A program made the translations under genes and the position numbers. From the NCBI GenBank assembly GCA_964577195.1, contig CAZNYF010000153.1, forward strand, positions 1 to 6,796: DNA of 6,796 nucleotides. The letters are read 5' to 3'. Numbering within the stretch: the stretch's first letter is position 1; every line of letters begins with the position of its first letter. Positions 1 to 6,796 of this stretch are shown here, one piece after another. Below the pieces are notes generated by a model. The model saw only the letters and a program-made list of their open reading frames with translations. It ran no database searches and was not told the origin of the DNA. The DNA is from HyVt-560 sp964577195. GTDB lineage: Bacteria > Pseudomonadota > Gammaproteobacteria > UWMA-0217.

Positions 1-62
1 GACGCATCTGGCGAAATGAAAAAACCTCTTATCACCAATAAGGTGACGACGAATTTTTTCAT
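1..62 (-). CDS. possible 5' end of a divergent gene with a hydrophobic N-terminus (partial)
   Basis: On the minus strand an ATG at 62-60 opens a frame that stays open to the window edge (20 codons plus 2 bases). The peptide begins MKKFVVTLLVI and continues RGFFISPDA. Two lysines followed by a hydrophobic stretch resemble the start of a secretion signal or membrane segment, though the arginine in the middle and the lack of a visible cleavage site leave this open. An in-frame TAA lies upstream, so this is the first possible ATG. The ribosome binding site is poor: GGTGGA abuts the ATG with almost no spacer. A strong-looking minus-strand promoter lies about 130 bases upstream (191-217). Against it, the whole stretch lies inside the palindrome, so an open frame may be chance. 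No family can be assigned from 20 residues. Confidence 0.25.
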   Translation of the reverse strand, partial: MKKFVVTLLVIRGFFISPDA

Positions 63-77
63 TCCACCATGCGCGTC
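1..77. repeat. 77-base imperfect palindrome (long inverted repeat) upstream of smc
   Basis: Bases 1-24 pair with bases 54-77 around a centre at position 39. I count 19 Watson-Crick pairs and one G-T wobble out of 24, including an uninterrupted run of ten at 15-24/54-63 and five at 1-5/73-77. At the centre, TCACC (32-36) and GGTGA (42-46) form a coaxial 5-bp stem around the loop AATAA. The two parts are separated by a poorly paired internal loop (25-31 against 47-53). The left arm begins at the first base of the window, so the element may be longer. It could be an extragenic palindromic repeat, a bidirectional transcription end with A and T tracts flanking the central stem, or the footprint of a small mobile element. 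Copy number elsewhere in the genome would separate these, and it is not visible here. Confidence 0.6.
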
Positions 78-272
78 AATGGCTTACGCGTCTTTTTCAC
101 GCCCAACTGATTTTTCTAGTCAATGATTAATAAGTGCCGCAGCTTCTATAGGAGCGGGTCAAAAAAACAGCCTGGGCTTAGCGGTCGAGGATTATATCAG
201 TTCAAAGGAGTTTTCAACGCGCTTGAGGAATTATTTCCGTAGCAACTCAGGGTTACTGCGCGTAGCGATCAC
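78..272. other. upstream region of smc without an assignable gene
   Basis: Apart from the minus-strand promoter candidate, this stretch shows no tRNA, no credible terminator and no supported ORF. A frame open from the left edge on the + strand ends at TGA 124-126. It would give at most 41 residues with no recognisable motif and could equally be noncoding. A good Shine-Dalgarno-like AAAGGAG sits at 204-210, 62 bases before the smc ATG and with no well-placed ATG after it. I found no convincing + strand -35/-10 pair for smc, so the smc promoter is either weak, of another sigma class, or upstream of the window. Confidence 0.5.
191..217 (-). promoter_or_regulatory. putative sigma70 extended -10 promoter directed away from smc
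   Basis: Read on the minus strand there is a perfect TATAAT at 196-191, preceded by TGA at 199-197, which makes an extended -10 (TGnTATAAT). TTGAAA lies at 217-212 with a 15-base spacer. The spacer is shorter than the usual 17, but an extended -10 tolerates a weak -35 contact. Transcription would start near position 184 and run left towards the palindrome and the minus-strand ATG at 62. This is sequence matching only. AT-rich intergenic DNA yields such matches by chance, but this is the best promoter-like match I found in the upstream region on either strand. Confidence 0.4.
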
Positions 273-3200
273 ATGCATCTTCATAAAATTAAAATGGCCG
301 GATTCAAATCATTTGTTGATCCGACGACCTTGCACCTGCCATCCAGCCTGGTCGGCATCGTTGGCCCTAATGGTTGCGGTAAGTCCAATACTATCGACGC
401 GGTTCGCTGGGTCATGGGCGAATCATCTGCCAAGCATCTGCGCGGCGAATCAATGGATGACGTTATCTTCAATGGCTCCAACGCGCGCAAACCAGTGGGT
501 AAAGCGTTTGTAGAGCTGATTTTTGATAACACTGACGGACGTGCTGGCGGTGAATATGCCAAGTACAGTGAGATTGCGATTCGCCGCGAAGTGAGCCGCG
601 AAGGGCAGTCACAATACTATTTGAATGGTACTCGCTGCCGCCGCCGGGATATCACCGATTTATTTCTTGGTACTGGTCTTGGCCCACGCAGCTACGCGAT
701 CATCGAGCAGGGCATGATTACCCGTTTGATAGATGCTAAACCGCTGGAAATGCGCGCGTTTCTCGAAGAAGCAGCAGGAATCTCACGCTATAAAGAACGT
801 CGCCGAGAGACAGAAAACCGCATGCGACACACGCGTGAAAACCTTGATCGACTCAACGACCTGCGCGATGAGATCATTAAGCAGCTAACGCATCTTGAAC
901 GTCAGTCCAAAGCGGCAGAAAAATACAAGGTGTTCAAACAAGATGAGCGCCAACTGATCGCCCAGCTACTCGAACTCAAGCTGCGTGATATGGATGGACA
1001 GCTGGAATCGAGACAATCGGGGATCAACGAAAAACAAACCGCGCTGGAAAAAGTCATGGCACAGATTCGCCATGCTGAAACACAAATCGAAACCTTCCGC
1101 GAGCAGCGTACCGAATCGAATGAAGCGTTCAATGCCGTGCAAGCGGCGTTCTACCAAATCGGTGGTGAAATCAATAGCCTCGAACAGCAAATTCAGCATC
1201 AGCGCGAATTACACCAGCGCCGAGAGGCAGAAAAAACTGAAGCCGAGCAAGCACTGTCGCAAGCAAAATCTGATATAGAGCGGGATGAATCTGCATTGCT
1301 GGGATTGCGCGAAGAGATGGTTGCACTGGAGCCCGAGGTTCAATCGGGATCCGAGGCGCTGGAACAATCGCGTCAACAGCTCACTGTCGCCGAACAAGGT
1401 ATGACCGATTGGCAAGCCTCCTGGGACGATTTTAATCGTCGCGTTGCAGCACCCGCGCAGCAGGCTCAGGTTGAGAAAACCAAAATGGAGCAGCTGGAGC
1501 AACGCATTTCTCAGCAAGCTTCGCGCATCAAGCGACTTGATGATGAGCGCAATGCAATCCAGACCGATTCGCTGCAAGCCGAAATTACGCAAATGGCAAG
1601 CTCTATTACCGTACAAAAAACCGATCAGGATCAATCCGCCGCCGCGTTGACAACCACGCAAAACGATCTAGGCCAGCTGCGTGAAACAATTAAAACCACT
1701 GCTGACCAGCTCAACAGCTTGCAGCAAAAATCGCAGCAATCACGAGGTCGACTTGCCTCTTTGGAAGCATTGCAGCAAGCCGCGCTGGGCAAAGATAAAA
1801 ACCAGTTACGCGGCTGGCTGGAAAAATTCGGCTTGCAAAAAGCTGCCCGTCTGGGTGAAAAAATCATTGCTGATCCTGATTGGAGCAGTGCCACAGAAAT
1901 GGTGCTTGGTGAGTATCTTGAAGCGGTAGAGGTTGATTCACTCAGCAATCATCAGCAGCATTTACCAGAACTACAACAAGGCAATGTGGTGCTGTTTGAA
2001 GGTGGGCAGGGTGAGCATGGCAACGTGACGGGAACACTGGGTTCAAAGGTTAAAGCGCCTGCCAGTATTCAAGGTCTGCTCTCGCAAATCCGTTTGGCAG
2101 ATGATCTCGATCAAGCCTTAAAAATGCGTGGTGAGTTGGCAGAGCATGAGTCGATTGTCACCGCGGATGGTTACTGGCTTGGCAAAAGCTGGTTACGTTT
2201 ATCGCAGCAGAGTGGCGATCATGGCGGCATGCTGGCGCGCAAGGAAGATATTACGTCGCTGCAAACCGAGCTGGCGAAAATTGATCAAGAAAGTAGCCAA
2301 CTCAAGCAGCAGTTGGAACTTGAGCGTAATAAACTGACAAAACTCGAAAATCAGCGCGACGAGCAACAAAATATCGCTAACCAGGCGCATCGTGAATTCT
2401 CCAATTTAAATTCCAGACTGGATCAATTTCGCTCTCGACTGGATCAGTTCAAGCAACGCAGCAGTCAGTTGAGTGATGAATCTACCGAATTAAACAGCCA
2501 AATCGAACAATTCCGCGAAGCGCATCAGCAAGCAACTGAATTACGCAACGCCGCAGTGACCCAAGCGGAGACCCTGCAACAAGAGCGTCAAGGCATCGAA
2601 TCGGAACGCGAGACGCATCGAAAGGCTGTTACAGACGCGCGGCAGGCGTTGGAAAATCTGCGTAACGCTACCCACCAAAAACAGCTCAAACTGGAATCCT
2701 TAAAAACCGCGCAACGCTCGACAACTCAAAACCTGGAGCGTATGCAACAACAATTGACGCGCCTCTCTGACAAACTAGTGACGCTTGATCAAAGCATGGA
2801 GGAAGGAGACTCGCCAGTAGAGGCACTTGCTCAGCAGCTTGCAACTCTGCTGACTCAGCGCGTTAGCCGCGAGCAGTCACTCAGTTCAGCACGCGACAGC
2901 TTGCAATCCTTAGAGAACCAGGTCCGCGAGCAAGAAAAGCAGCGTCAAGCTGCCGAAGCCCAACACAACGAACAGCGCGAAGCGCTCGAATCACTGCGTC
3001 TTAATGCACAAGAACTCATGGTACGAGCGCGCACTCAGGAAGAACGTCTGGCCGAGATGGAGCTGACTCGCGAGGAAGTCGCCAAAGGGCTGCAAGCCAG
3101 TGAAACAACACCGACAATCACGCAATGGGAAGCCGATCTTGAAGCAATGGAACGGCGTATCCAGAGACTCGGTGCGATAAACCTCGCTGCCATTGATGAA

Positions 3201-3779
3201 TTTCAGGAGCAAAGCGAACGTAAAACTTATCTCGATAGCCAGTTTGACGATTTAAACGAAGCCCTCGACACGCTGGAAGCAGCGATGAGTAAAATCGATA
3301 AAGAAACCCGCCAGCGATTCAAGGAAACTTTTGACCTGGTGAATGAGTCTTTTCAGAAGAAGTTTCCAAAATTATTTGGCGGTGGCCACGCGCTACTGGA
3401 AATGACGGAAGAAGATCTATTAACAACCGGAGTGAATATCATGGCGCGACCTCCGGGAAAACGCGTCTCCAATATTCAACTACTGTCCGGTGGCGAGAAG
3501 GCTTTAACCGCGGTGGCGCTGGTGTTTTCTATCTTTGAACTGAATCCCGCACCGTTTTGTATGCTGGACGAAGTCGATGCGCCGCTGGATGATGCCAATG
3601 TTGGTCGCTTCTGTGATCTGGTGGCAGAGATGTCAGAAGATGTGCAATTTATCTTTATCACCCATAATAAGATTACAATGGAACTCGCCAGACAGCTGAT
3701 CGGCGTCACCATGCGCGAACCCGGTGTGTCACGCATGGTCGATGTCGATATCGATGCGGCGGCTGAAATGGTGGGATAA
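273..3779 (+). CDS. smc: chromosome segregation ATPase Smc (condensin core subunit)
   Basis: Smc is the ATPase of the bacterial Smc-ScpAB condensin, a cytoplasmic DNA-associated ring that compacts and helps segregate the replicated chromosome. The protein is 1168 aa, a normal family length. The N-terminal head has Walker A GPNGCGKS at residues 31-38 and the Q-loop region IIEQGMI with Q146. Glutamine- and charge-rich coiled coil runs from about 165 to 500, a hinge from about 505 to 655, and the returning coil to about 960. LGAINLAA (966-973) then leads into the C-terminal head, which has the ABC signature LLSGGEK (1070-1076), Walker B with catalytic D1099-E1100, the D-loop APLDDA (1103-1108) and the switch histidine in ITHNK (H1131). 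ATG 273 is the only start possible: an in-frame TAG lies at 240-242 and no alternative start codon lies between. No Shine-Dalgarno sequence sits at the usual distance. The gene leads the zipA-ligA cluster. MukB is excluded because its sequence and architecture differ. Confidence 0.98.
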   Translation: MHLHKIKMAGFKSFVDPTTLHLPSSLVGIVGPNGCGKSNTIDAVRWVMGESSAKHLRGESMDDVIFNGSNARKPVGKAFVELIFDNTDGRAGGEYAKYSEIAIRREVSREGQSQYYLNGTRCRRRDITDLFLGTGLGPRSYAIIEQGMITRLIDAKPLEMRAFLEEAAGISRYKERRRETENRMRHTRENLDRLNDLRDEIIKQLTHLERQSKAAEKYKVFKQDERQLIAQLLELKLRDMDGQLESRQSGINEKQTALEKVMAQIRHAETQIETFREQRTESNEAFNAVQAAFYQIGGEINSLEQQIQHQRELHQRREAEKTEAEQALSQAKSDIERDESALLGLREEMVALEPEVQSGSEALEQSRQQLTVAEQGMTDWQASWDDFNRRVAAPAQQAQVEKTKMEQLEQRISQQASRIKRLDDERNAIQTDSLQAEITQMASSITVQKTDQDQSAAALTTTQNDLGQLRETIKTTADQLNSLQQKSQQSRGRLASLEALQQAALGKDKNQLRGWLEKFGLQKAARLGEKIIADPDWSSATEMVLGEYLEAVEVDSLSNHQQHLPELQQGNVVLFEGGQGEHGNVTGTLGSKVKAPASIQGLLSQIRLADDLDQALKMRGELAEHESIVTADGYWLGKSWLRLSQQSGDHGGMLARKEDITSLQTELAKIDQESSQLKQQLELERNKLTKLENQRDEQQNIANQAHREFSNLNSRLDQFRSRLDQFKQRSSQLSDESTELNSQIEQFREAHQQATELRNAAVTQAETLQQERQGIESERETHRKAVTDARQALENLRNATHQKQLKLESLKTAQRSTTQNLERMQQQLTRLSDKLVTLDQSMEEGDSPVEALAQQLATLLTQRVSREQSLSSARDSLQSLENQVREQEKQRQAAEAQHNEQREALESLRLNAQELMVRARTQEERLAEMELTREEVAKGLQASETTPTITQWEADLEAMERRIQRLGAINLAAIDEFQEQSERKTYLDSQFDDLNEALDTLEAAMSKIDKETRQRFKETFDLVNESFQKKFPKLFGGGHALLEMTEEDLLTTGVNIMARPPGKRVSNIQLLSGGEKALTAVALVFSIFELNPAPFCMLDEVDAPLDDANVGRFCDLVAEMSEDVQFIFITHNKITMELARQLIGVTMREPGVSRMVDVDIDAAAEMVG

Positions 3780-3816
3780 TCAGGAATAATGCAAAAAATA
3801 ATCAATGCGAAAAATT

Positions 3817-3821
3817 GAGAG
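3817..3821 (+). promoter_or_regulatory. ribosome binding site of zipA
   Basis: GAGAG lies 6 bases before the zipA ATG at 3828, a normal distance, and supports this start. The same stretch is also covered by an 8-codon ORF (ATG 3805, stop TGA 3829-3831) whose stop overlaps the zipA start as ATGA. Confidence 0.6.
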
Positions 3822-3827
3822 CAATCA

Positions 3828-4736
3828 ATGAGTGAACTGAGACTATATTTGCTGGCCATTGGCATTATCATCTTGCTGATGATCTATTTTTTTGGCAGAA
3901 AACGACGTGCAGACAGTTCTCACGATGTGTTTGCCGACAGCGTTAAAGATAAACCAGCGGACGCGTTGATACCTTCCCGAAGAGTACCTTCCACAGAAAA
4001 CCCTGGCTTGTTCACGGGTAAAACCACCACTGCGACAGAGAATGTTGTGACAGAGAAGGCTCCGGCAGACAAACGGGTAGAGCCGAAACTGGATGACTGG
4101 AATGATCCCACCGAAGAGACCGAAGCCCTGCCTGAGCCGGTGGAATTAACGGATCGCTTGGAAGCGCATGAATTCATCACCGATGAATCCGAACTGCCCC
4201 ATCAGCCAGAGCCAAACCTCAACCCGGAACCAAAGCTAAGCCCTAAACCTCTGACTACGACAAAGCCGTCTCCTGAGGTCAAAATGGAATTAGACGCTAC
4301 AGAACCGAGCAAGCCCGAAGCATCTCCACCAGCGCCTATTATCGTCATGTACGTGGTGGCAAAACCTACCCAGGAAATTCACGGTGGGCAAGCATTAAAA
4401 GCCTTCCACGCGCACAAGCTTCGGTTTGGTGATATGGATATTTACCATCGTCAAACGGGATCTGGTGATCACGTCAAAACCTTGTTCAGTCTTGCCAGTA
4501 TGCTAAAACCTGGCACTTTAAAACCCAGCGAACTGTCAAGCCAAAGACTCAAAGGCCTGAGTTTGTTCATGAAAACGGAAGGGCTAAGCGATCCACGCGG
4601 TGCGTATGACGATATGGTGCATGTTGCCCAGCAGCTCGCCTATGCTCTGGATGCAGAAGTCAAAGACAGCGCTTTAACCGATCTGACTCACGATAAGATA
4701 GCGACTCAACGCGCTCTATTAGCCAATCTTGCTTAA
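3828..4736 (+). CDS. zipA: cell division protein ZipA
   Basis: ZipA is an inner-membrane protein essential for division in Escherichia coli. It tethers FtsZ to the membrane, stabilises the Z ring and acts beside FtsA. The 302-aa product shows the family layout. An N-terminal membrane helix covers about residues 5-22 (LYLLAIGIIILLMIYFFG) with almost no periplasmic part, followed by a basic stop (RKRR). A charged, proline-rich and presumably disordered linker runs from about 30 to 168. The FtsZ-binding domain runs from about 170 to 300. The domain carries hallmark stretches shared with the E. coli protein: FGDMDIYHR, then LFSLASMLKPGT. The linker has PEP/PKP-type segments, typical of this fast-evolving part. 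The gene starts 48 bases after smc and is followed 33 bases later by ligA. The zipA-ligA pair is also adjacent in E. coli. No separate promoter is evident, so cotranscription with smc is likely. This identification rests on domain layout and recognisable motifs. Confidence 0.95.
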   Translation: MSELRLYLLAIGIIILLMIYFFGRKRRADSSHDVFADSVKDKPADALIPSRRVPSTENPGLFTGKTTTATENVVTEKAPADKRVEPKLDDWNDPTEETEALPEPVELTDRLEAHEFITDESELPHQPEPNLNPEPKLSPKPLTTTKPSPEVKMELDATEPSKPEASPPAPIIVMYVVAKPTQEIHGGQALKAFHAHKLRFGDMDIYHRQTGSGDHVKTLFSLASMLKPGTLKPSELSSQRLKGLSLFMKTEGLSDPRGAYDDMVHVAQQLAYALDAEVKDSALTDLTHDKIATQRALLANLA

Positions 4737-4757
4737 GTTATTGTTAATTCGTCCCTT

Positions 4758-4761
4758 AAGG
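4758..4761 (+). promoter_or_regulatory. ribosome binding site that decides the TTG start of ligA
   Basis: AAGG ends 8 bases before TTG 4770. The next in-frame codon upstream that could matter is CTG 4767, and the frame is closed by the zipA stop codon (TAA 4734-4736). No ATG or GTG is available before the conserved N-terminal domain, so TTG with this binding site is the best start. Confidence 0.65.
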
Positions 4762-4769
4762 TAAACCTG

Positions 4770-6796
4770 TTGAGCAAACATAAGCTATCCGGGCAGATCG
4801 AATCCCTGCGCCGCAGCATTGAGCAACATAACTATCAGTACTACGTCCTCGATAATCCCGAAGTACCGGATGCCGAATACGACAGGTTGATGCGCCAGCT
4901 GATCAAGCTTGAAACTGCACACCCTGATCTCATCACCTCGACCTCTCCCACACAGCGCGTTGGTGCTAAACCACTGGATAGTTTTTCTGAGGTACAACAC
5001 GAAGTTGCGATGCTCTCGCTCAATAACGCGTTTACAGAAGAAGAGCTCACAGCATTTGATAAACGCCTGCACGATTTAAGCGATAGCAGCGACACCTTTG
5101 ATTACATCGCTGAACCCAAGCTCGATGGTCTGGCGGTAAGCCTGCTCTACGAAAATGGTGAGCTGGTAAGCGCCGCAACCCGTGGCGATGGCCGCAGCGG
5201 AGAAAATATCACCCAAAACATCCGCACCATCGACAGTATTCCGCTGCGTCTTCGGGGCGATGACTGGCCGCAGCGACTCGAAGTCCGCGGCGAAGTCTAT
5301 ATGCCCAAGGCAGGTTTCGATGCGATGAATAGCAAACAGCGCGAGCTTGGCGAAAAAGAGTTCGTCAACCCTCGTAACGCCGCTGCGGGAAGCTTACGCC
5401 AGCTCGACCCAAAATTGACCGCCAAGCGCCCATTGGAAATGTACTGCTATGCGTTAGGGTTAGCTGAAGGTATCGAGATGCCTGCAACGCACTACGATGT
5501 GCTGCAACGTCTTAAAGGCTGGGGTGTGCGGGTTTGTCCAGAAATCAAACGGGTTTCAGGAATCAAGGGTTGTGTCGAGTACTACACGACGATTGGTAAA
5601 CAGCGCGATCAGCTGCCTTACGATATCGACGGCGTGGTTTATAAACTGGATTTGCTGGTCTTACAGCAGCGAGTTGGTTTTGTTTCGCGCGCACCGCGTT
5701 GGGCGATTGCGCATAAATTTCCCGCACAAGAAGAACTCACCACGGTGGAAGGTATCGAGTTTCAGGTTGGTCGCACCGGCGCAATCACCCCCGTTGCGCG
5801 CCTAAAACCTGTCTTTGTAGGTGGCGTTACCGTTAGCAACGCGACGCTGCATAACATGGATGAAGTTGAACGCAAAGATGTTCGGGCAGGCGATACCGTG
5901 ATCGTACGCAGGGCAGGGGATGTGATTCCTGAGGTCGTTTCCGTGATTGAATCTCGACGACCTAAAAACACCGTAAAACCTACATTGCCTGAACAATGCC
6001 CAGTCTGCGGTTCTCAGATCACCCGGATCGAAGATGAAGCGGTAGCGCGCTGTACGGGTGGGTTATTTTGCTCTGCGCAACGCAAAGAAGCCATCAAACA
6101 CTTTGCCTCCCGCCGGGCGATGGATATTGAAGGCCTAGGCGATAAACTGGTGGATCAATTGATAGAAAAAGAAATGATCGATCATGTGGATGACTTATTC
6201 AAACTCAAAGCTGAAGACGTCGCTAAGTTGGAACGAATGGCAGAAAAATCAGCCGAGAATCTGATCAATGCACTGGAGAAAAGTAAGCAAACAACGCTGG
6301 ATCGATTCATCTATTCACTGGGTATTCGAGAAGTTGGTGACGCTACTGCCCGAGGGCTTGCGCAACACTACGGTAAGCTCGATAGTTTAATGCAGGCCGA
6401 CATAGAGTCGCTGGAAGAAGTTAGCGATGTCGGCCCGGTAGTTGCTCAAAATGTACATGAATTTTTTGAGCGGCCACACAATCAGGAAGTGATCAAAAGT
6501 CTGAGAGAAGCGGGTCTAATCTGGGAAGAGTTCGAGCCGCAAGTCCTCGATGATAGCGATCAAATTCAGTTACCACTGGCTGGAAACACCTATGTTCTCA
6601 CCGGCAGCTTAGAAACCATGACTCGCGATCAAGCAACAGAAAAACTGCAACAGCTCGGTGCCAAAGTCACAGGCAGCGTCTCGAAAAAGACCACTGCTGT
6701 GATTGCCGGAGAAAAAGCCGGATCAAAACTAACCAAAGCTGAAAAGCTCGGCGTTGAAGTGCTTGATGAGCCAGCGTTACGAATATTGCTTGAAGA
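4770..6796 (+). CDS. ligA: NAD+-dependent DNA ligase LigA (3' end cut by window)
   Basis: LigA seals 3'-hydroxyl/5'-phosphate nicks using NAD+ as adenylate donor, in joining Okazaki fragments and in repair. The start is TTG 4770 and 675 codons are visible without stop or frameshift. The N-terminal Ia domain has the NMN-binding stretch with Y24, Y25, D34, Y37 and D38. The adenylation domain has the catalytic lysine K117 in KLDG, then ATRGDG, EVRGEV, NPRNAAAGSLRQLDP, DIDGVV with K292, and HKFPAQ with K316. An OB fold contains FQVGRTGAITPVA. A four-cysteine zinc site uses C410, C413, C428 and C434. Helix-hairpin-helix repeats cover about 460-590 and a BRCT domain about 600-675. As I recall the E. 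coli protein, all these residues sit exactly two positions later than there, where the total is 671, so only a few residues are probably missing. No ORF of this frame is closed inside the window. Confidence 0.97.
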   Translation, partial: MSKHKLSGQIESLRRSIEQHNYQYYVLDNPEVPDAEYDRLMRQLIKLETAHPDLITSTSPTQRVGAKPLDSFSEVQHEVAMLSLNNAFTEEELTAFDKRLHDLSDSSDTFDYIAEPKLDGLAVSLLYENGELVSAATRGDGRSGENITQNIRTIDSIPLRLRGDDWPQRLEVRGEVYMPKAGFDAMNSKQRELGEKEFVNPRNAAAGSLRQLDPKLTAKRPLEMYCYALGLAEGIEMPATHYDVLQRLKGWGVRVCPEIKRVSGIKGCVEYYTTIGKQRDQLPYDIDGVVYKLDLLVLQQRVGFVSRAPRWAIAHKFPAQEELTTVEGIEFQVGRTGAITPVARLKPVFVGGVTVSNATLHNMDEVERKDVRAGDTVIVRRAGDVIPEVVSVIESRRPKNTVKPTLPEQCPVCGSQITRIEDEAVARCTGGLFCSAQRKEAIKHFASRRAMDIEGLGDKLVDQLIEKEMIDHVDDLFKLKAEDVAKLERMAEKSAENLINALEKSKQTTLDRFIYSLGIREVGDATARGLAQHYGKLDSLMQADIESLEEVSDVGPVVAQNVHEFFERPHNQEVIKSLREAGLIWEEFEPQVLDDSDQIQLPLAGNTYVLTGSLETMTRDQATEKLQQLGAKVTGSVSKKTTAVIAGEKAGSKLTKAEKLGVEVLDEPALRILLE

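Noticed and set aside
1..126. + strand frame open from the left edge to TGA 124-126
   Set aside because: It could be the tail of an upstream gene, but the 41 residues show no motif and the first 77 bases are a palindrome. Without sequence to the left it cannot be called.
138..180. Small hairpin GCTTC-TATA-GGAGC near 142-155 followed by a run of seven A, considered as a terminator
   Set aside because: The stem is only five pairs with a wobble. On the + strand it is followed by A rather than T, and on the minus strand the T run precedes the stem.
223..513. 96-codon + strand ORF starting at TTG 223
   Set aside because: It overlaps the first 240 bases of smc in another frame, its product has no recognisable features, and smc is certain. 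Kept only as a possible upstream initiation in the findings.
1209..1661. 150-codon minus-strand ORF, and similar long frames inside smc
   Set aside because: It lies opposite the coiled-coil part of smc. Its leucine- and cysteine-rich product is the usual antisense image of glutamine- and alanine-rich coding sequence.
3476..3871. 131-codon minus-strand ORF across the smc-zipA junction
   Set aside because: It is antisense to the conserved signature and Walker B region of smc. No binding site or family resemblance supports it.
1..6796. CRISPR array, tRNA or rRNA genes, insertion sequence ends
   Set aside because: No regularly spaced repeats, no cloverleaf-type segment with a T-arm consensus and no transposase fragment were seen on either strand.

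Overview
The window carries a gammaproteobacterial smc - zipA - ligA cluster, all on the + strand and tightly spaced, behind about 270 bases of upstream DNA. The organism is inferred from content. ZipA is a gammaproteobacterial division protein. A Smc condensin rather than MukB argues against the Enterobacterales/Vibrionales group. The order smc-zipA-ligA is the one I know from Pseudomonas-like gammaproteobacteria. Base composition looks close to 50% GC. I cannot name a genus.

Layout. Positions 1-272 hold no gene I can assign with confidence. They contain a 77-base imperfect palindrome at the left edge, a short ORF running leftward off the edge on the minus strand, and a good-looking minus-strand sigma70 promoter at 191-217 that could drive it. 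Positions 273-3779 encode a full-length Smc ATPase (1168 aa). After a 48-base gap comes zipA (3828-4736, 302 aa). After a further 33 bases comes ligA, which starts with TTG at 4770 and is cut by the right edge after 675 codons, probably only a few residues short of its end. I read ligA codon by codon and found no frameshift or internal stop.

How the genes work together. Smc (with ScpA/ScpB, not present here) organises and segregates the chromosome. ZipA anchors FtsZ to the membrane during division. LigA seals nicks between Okazaki fragments and in repair. The products act in separate processes of the cell cycle. The spacing suggests one transcript, but no convincing + strand promoter for smc could be identified and the terminator, if any, lies beyond the window.

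The genic part is ordinary housekeeping sequence, and I see no novel system in it. The best places for a second look are the upstream palindrome and divergent promoter, the apparently leaderless-looking translation start of smc, and the short overlapping ORFs between smc and zipA.
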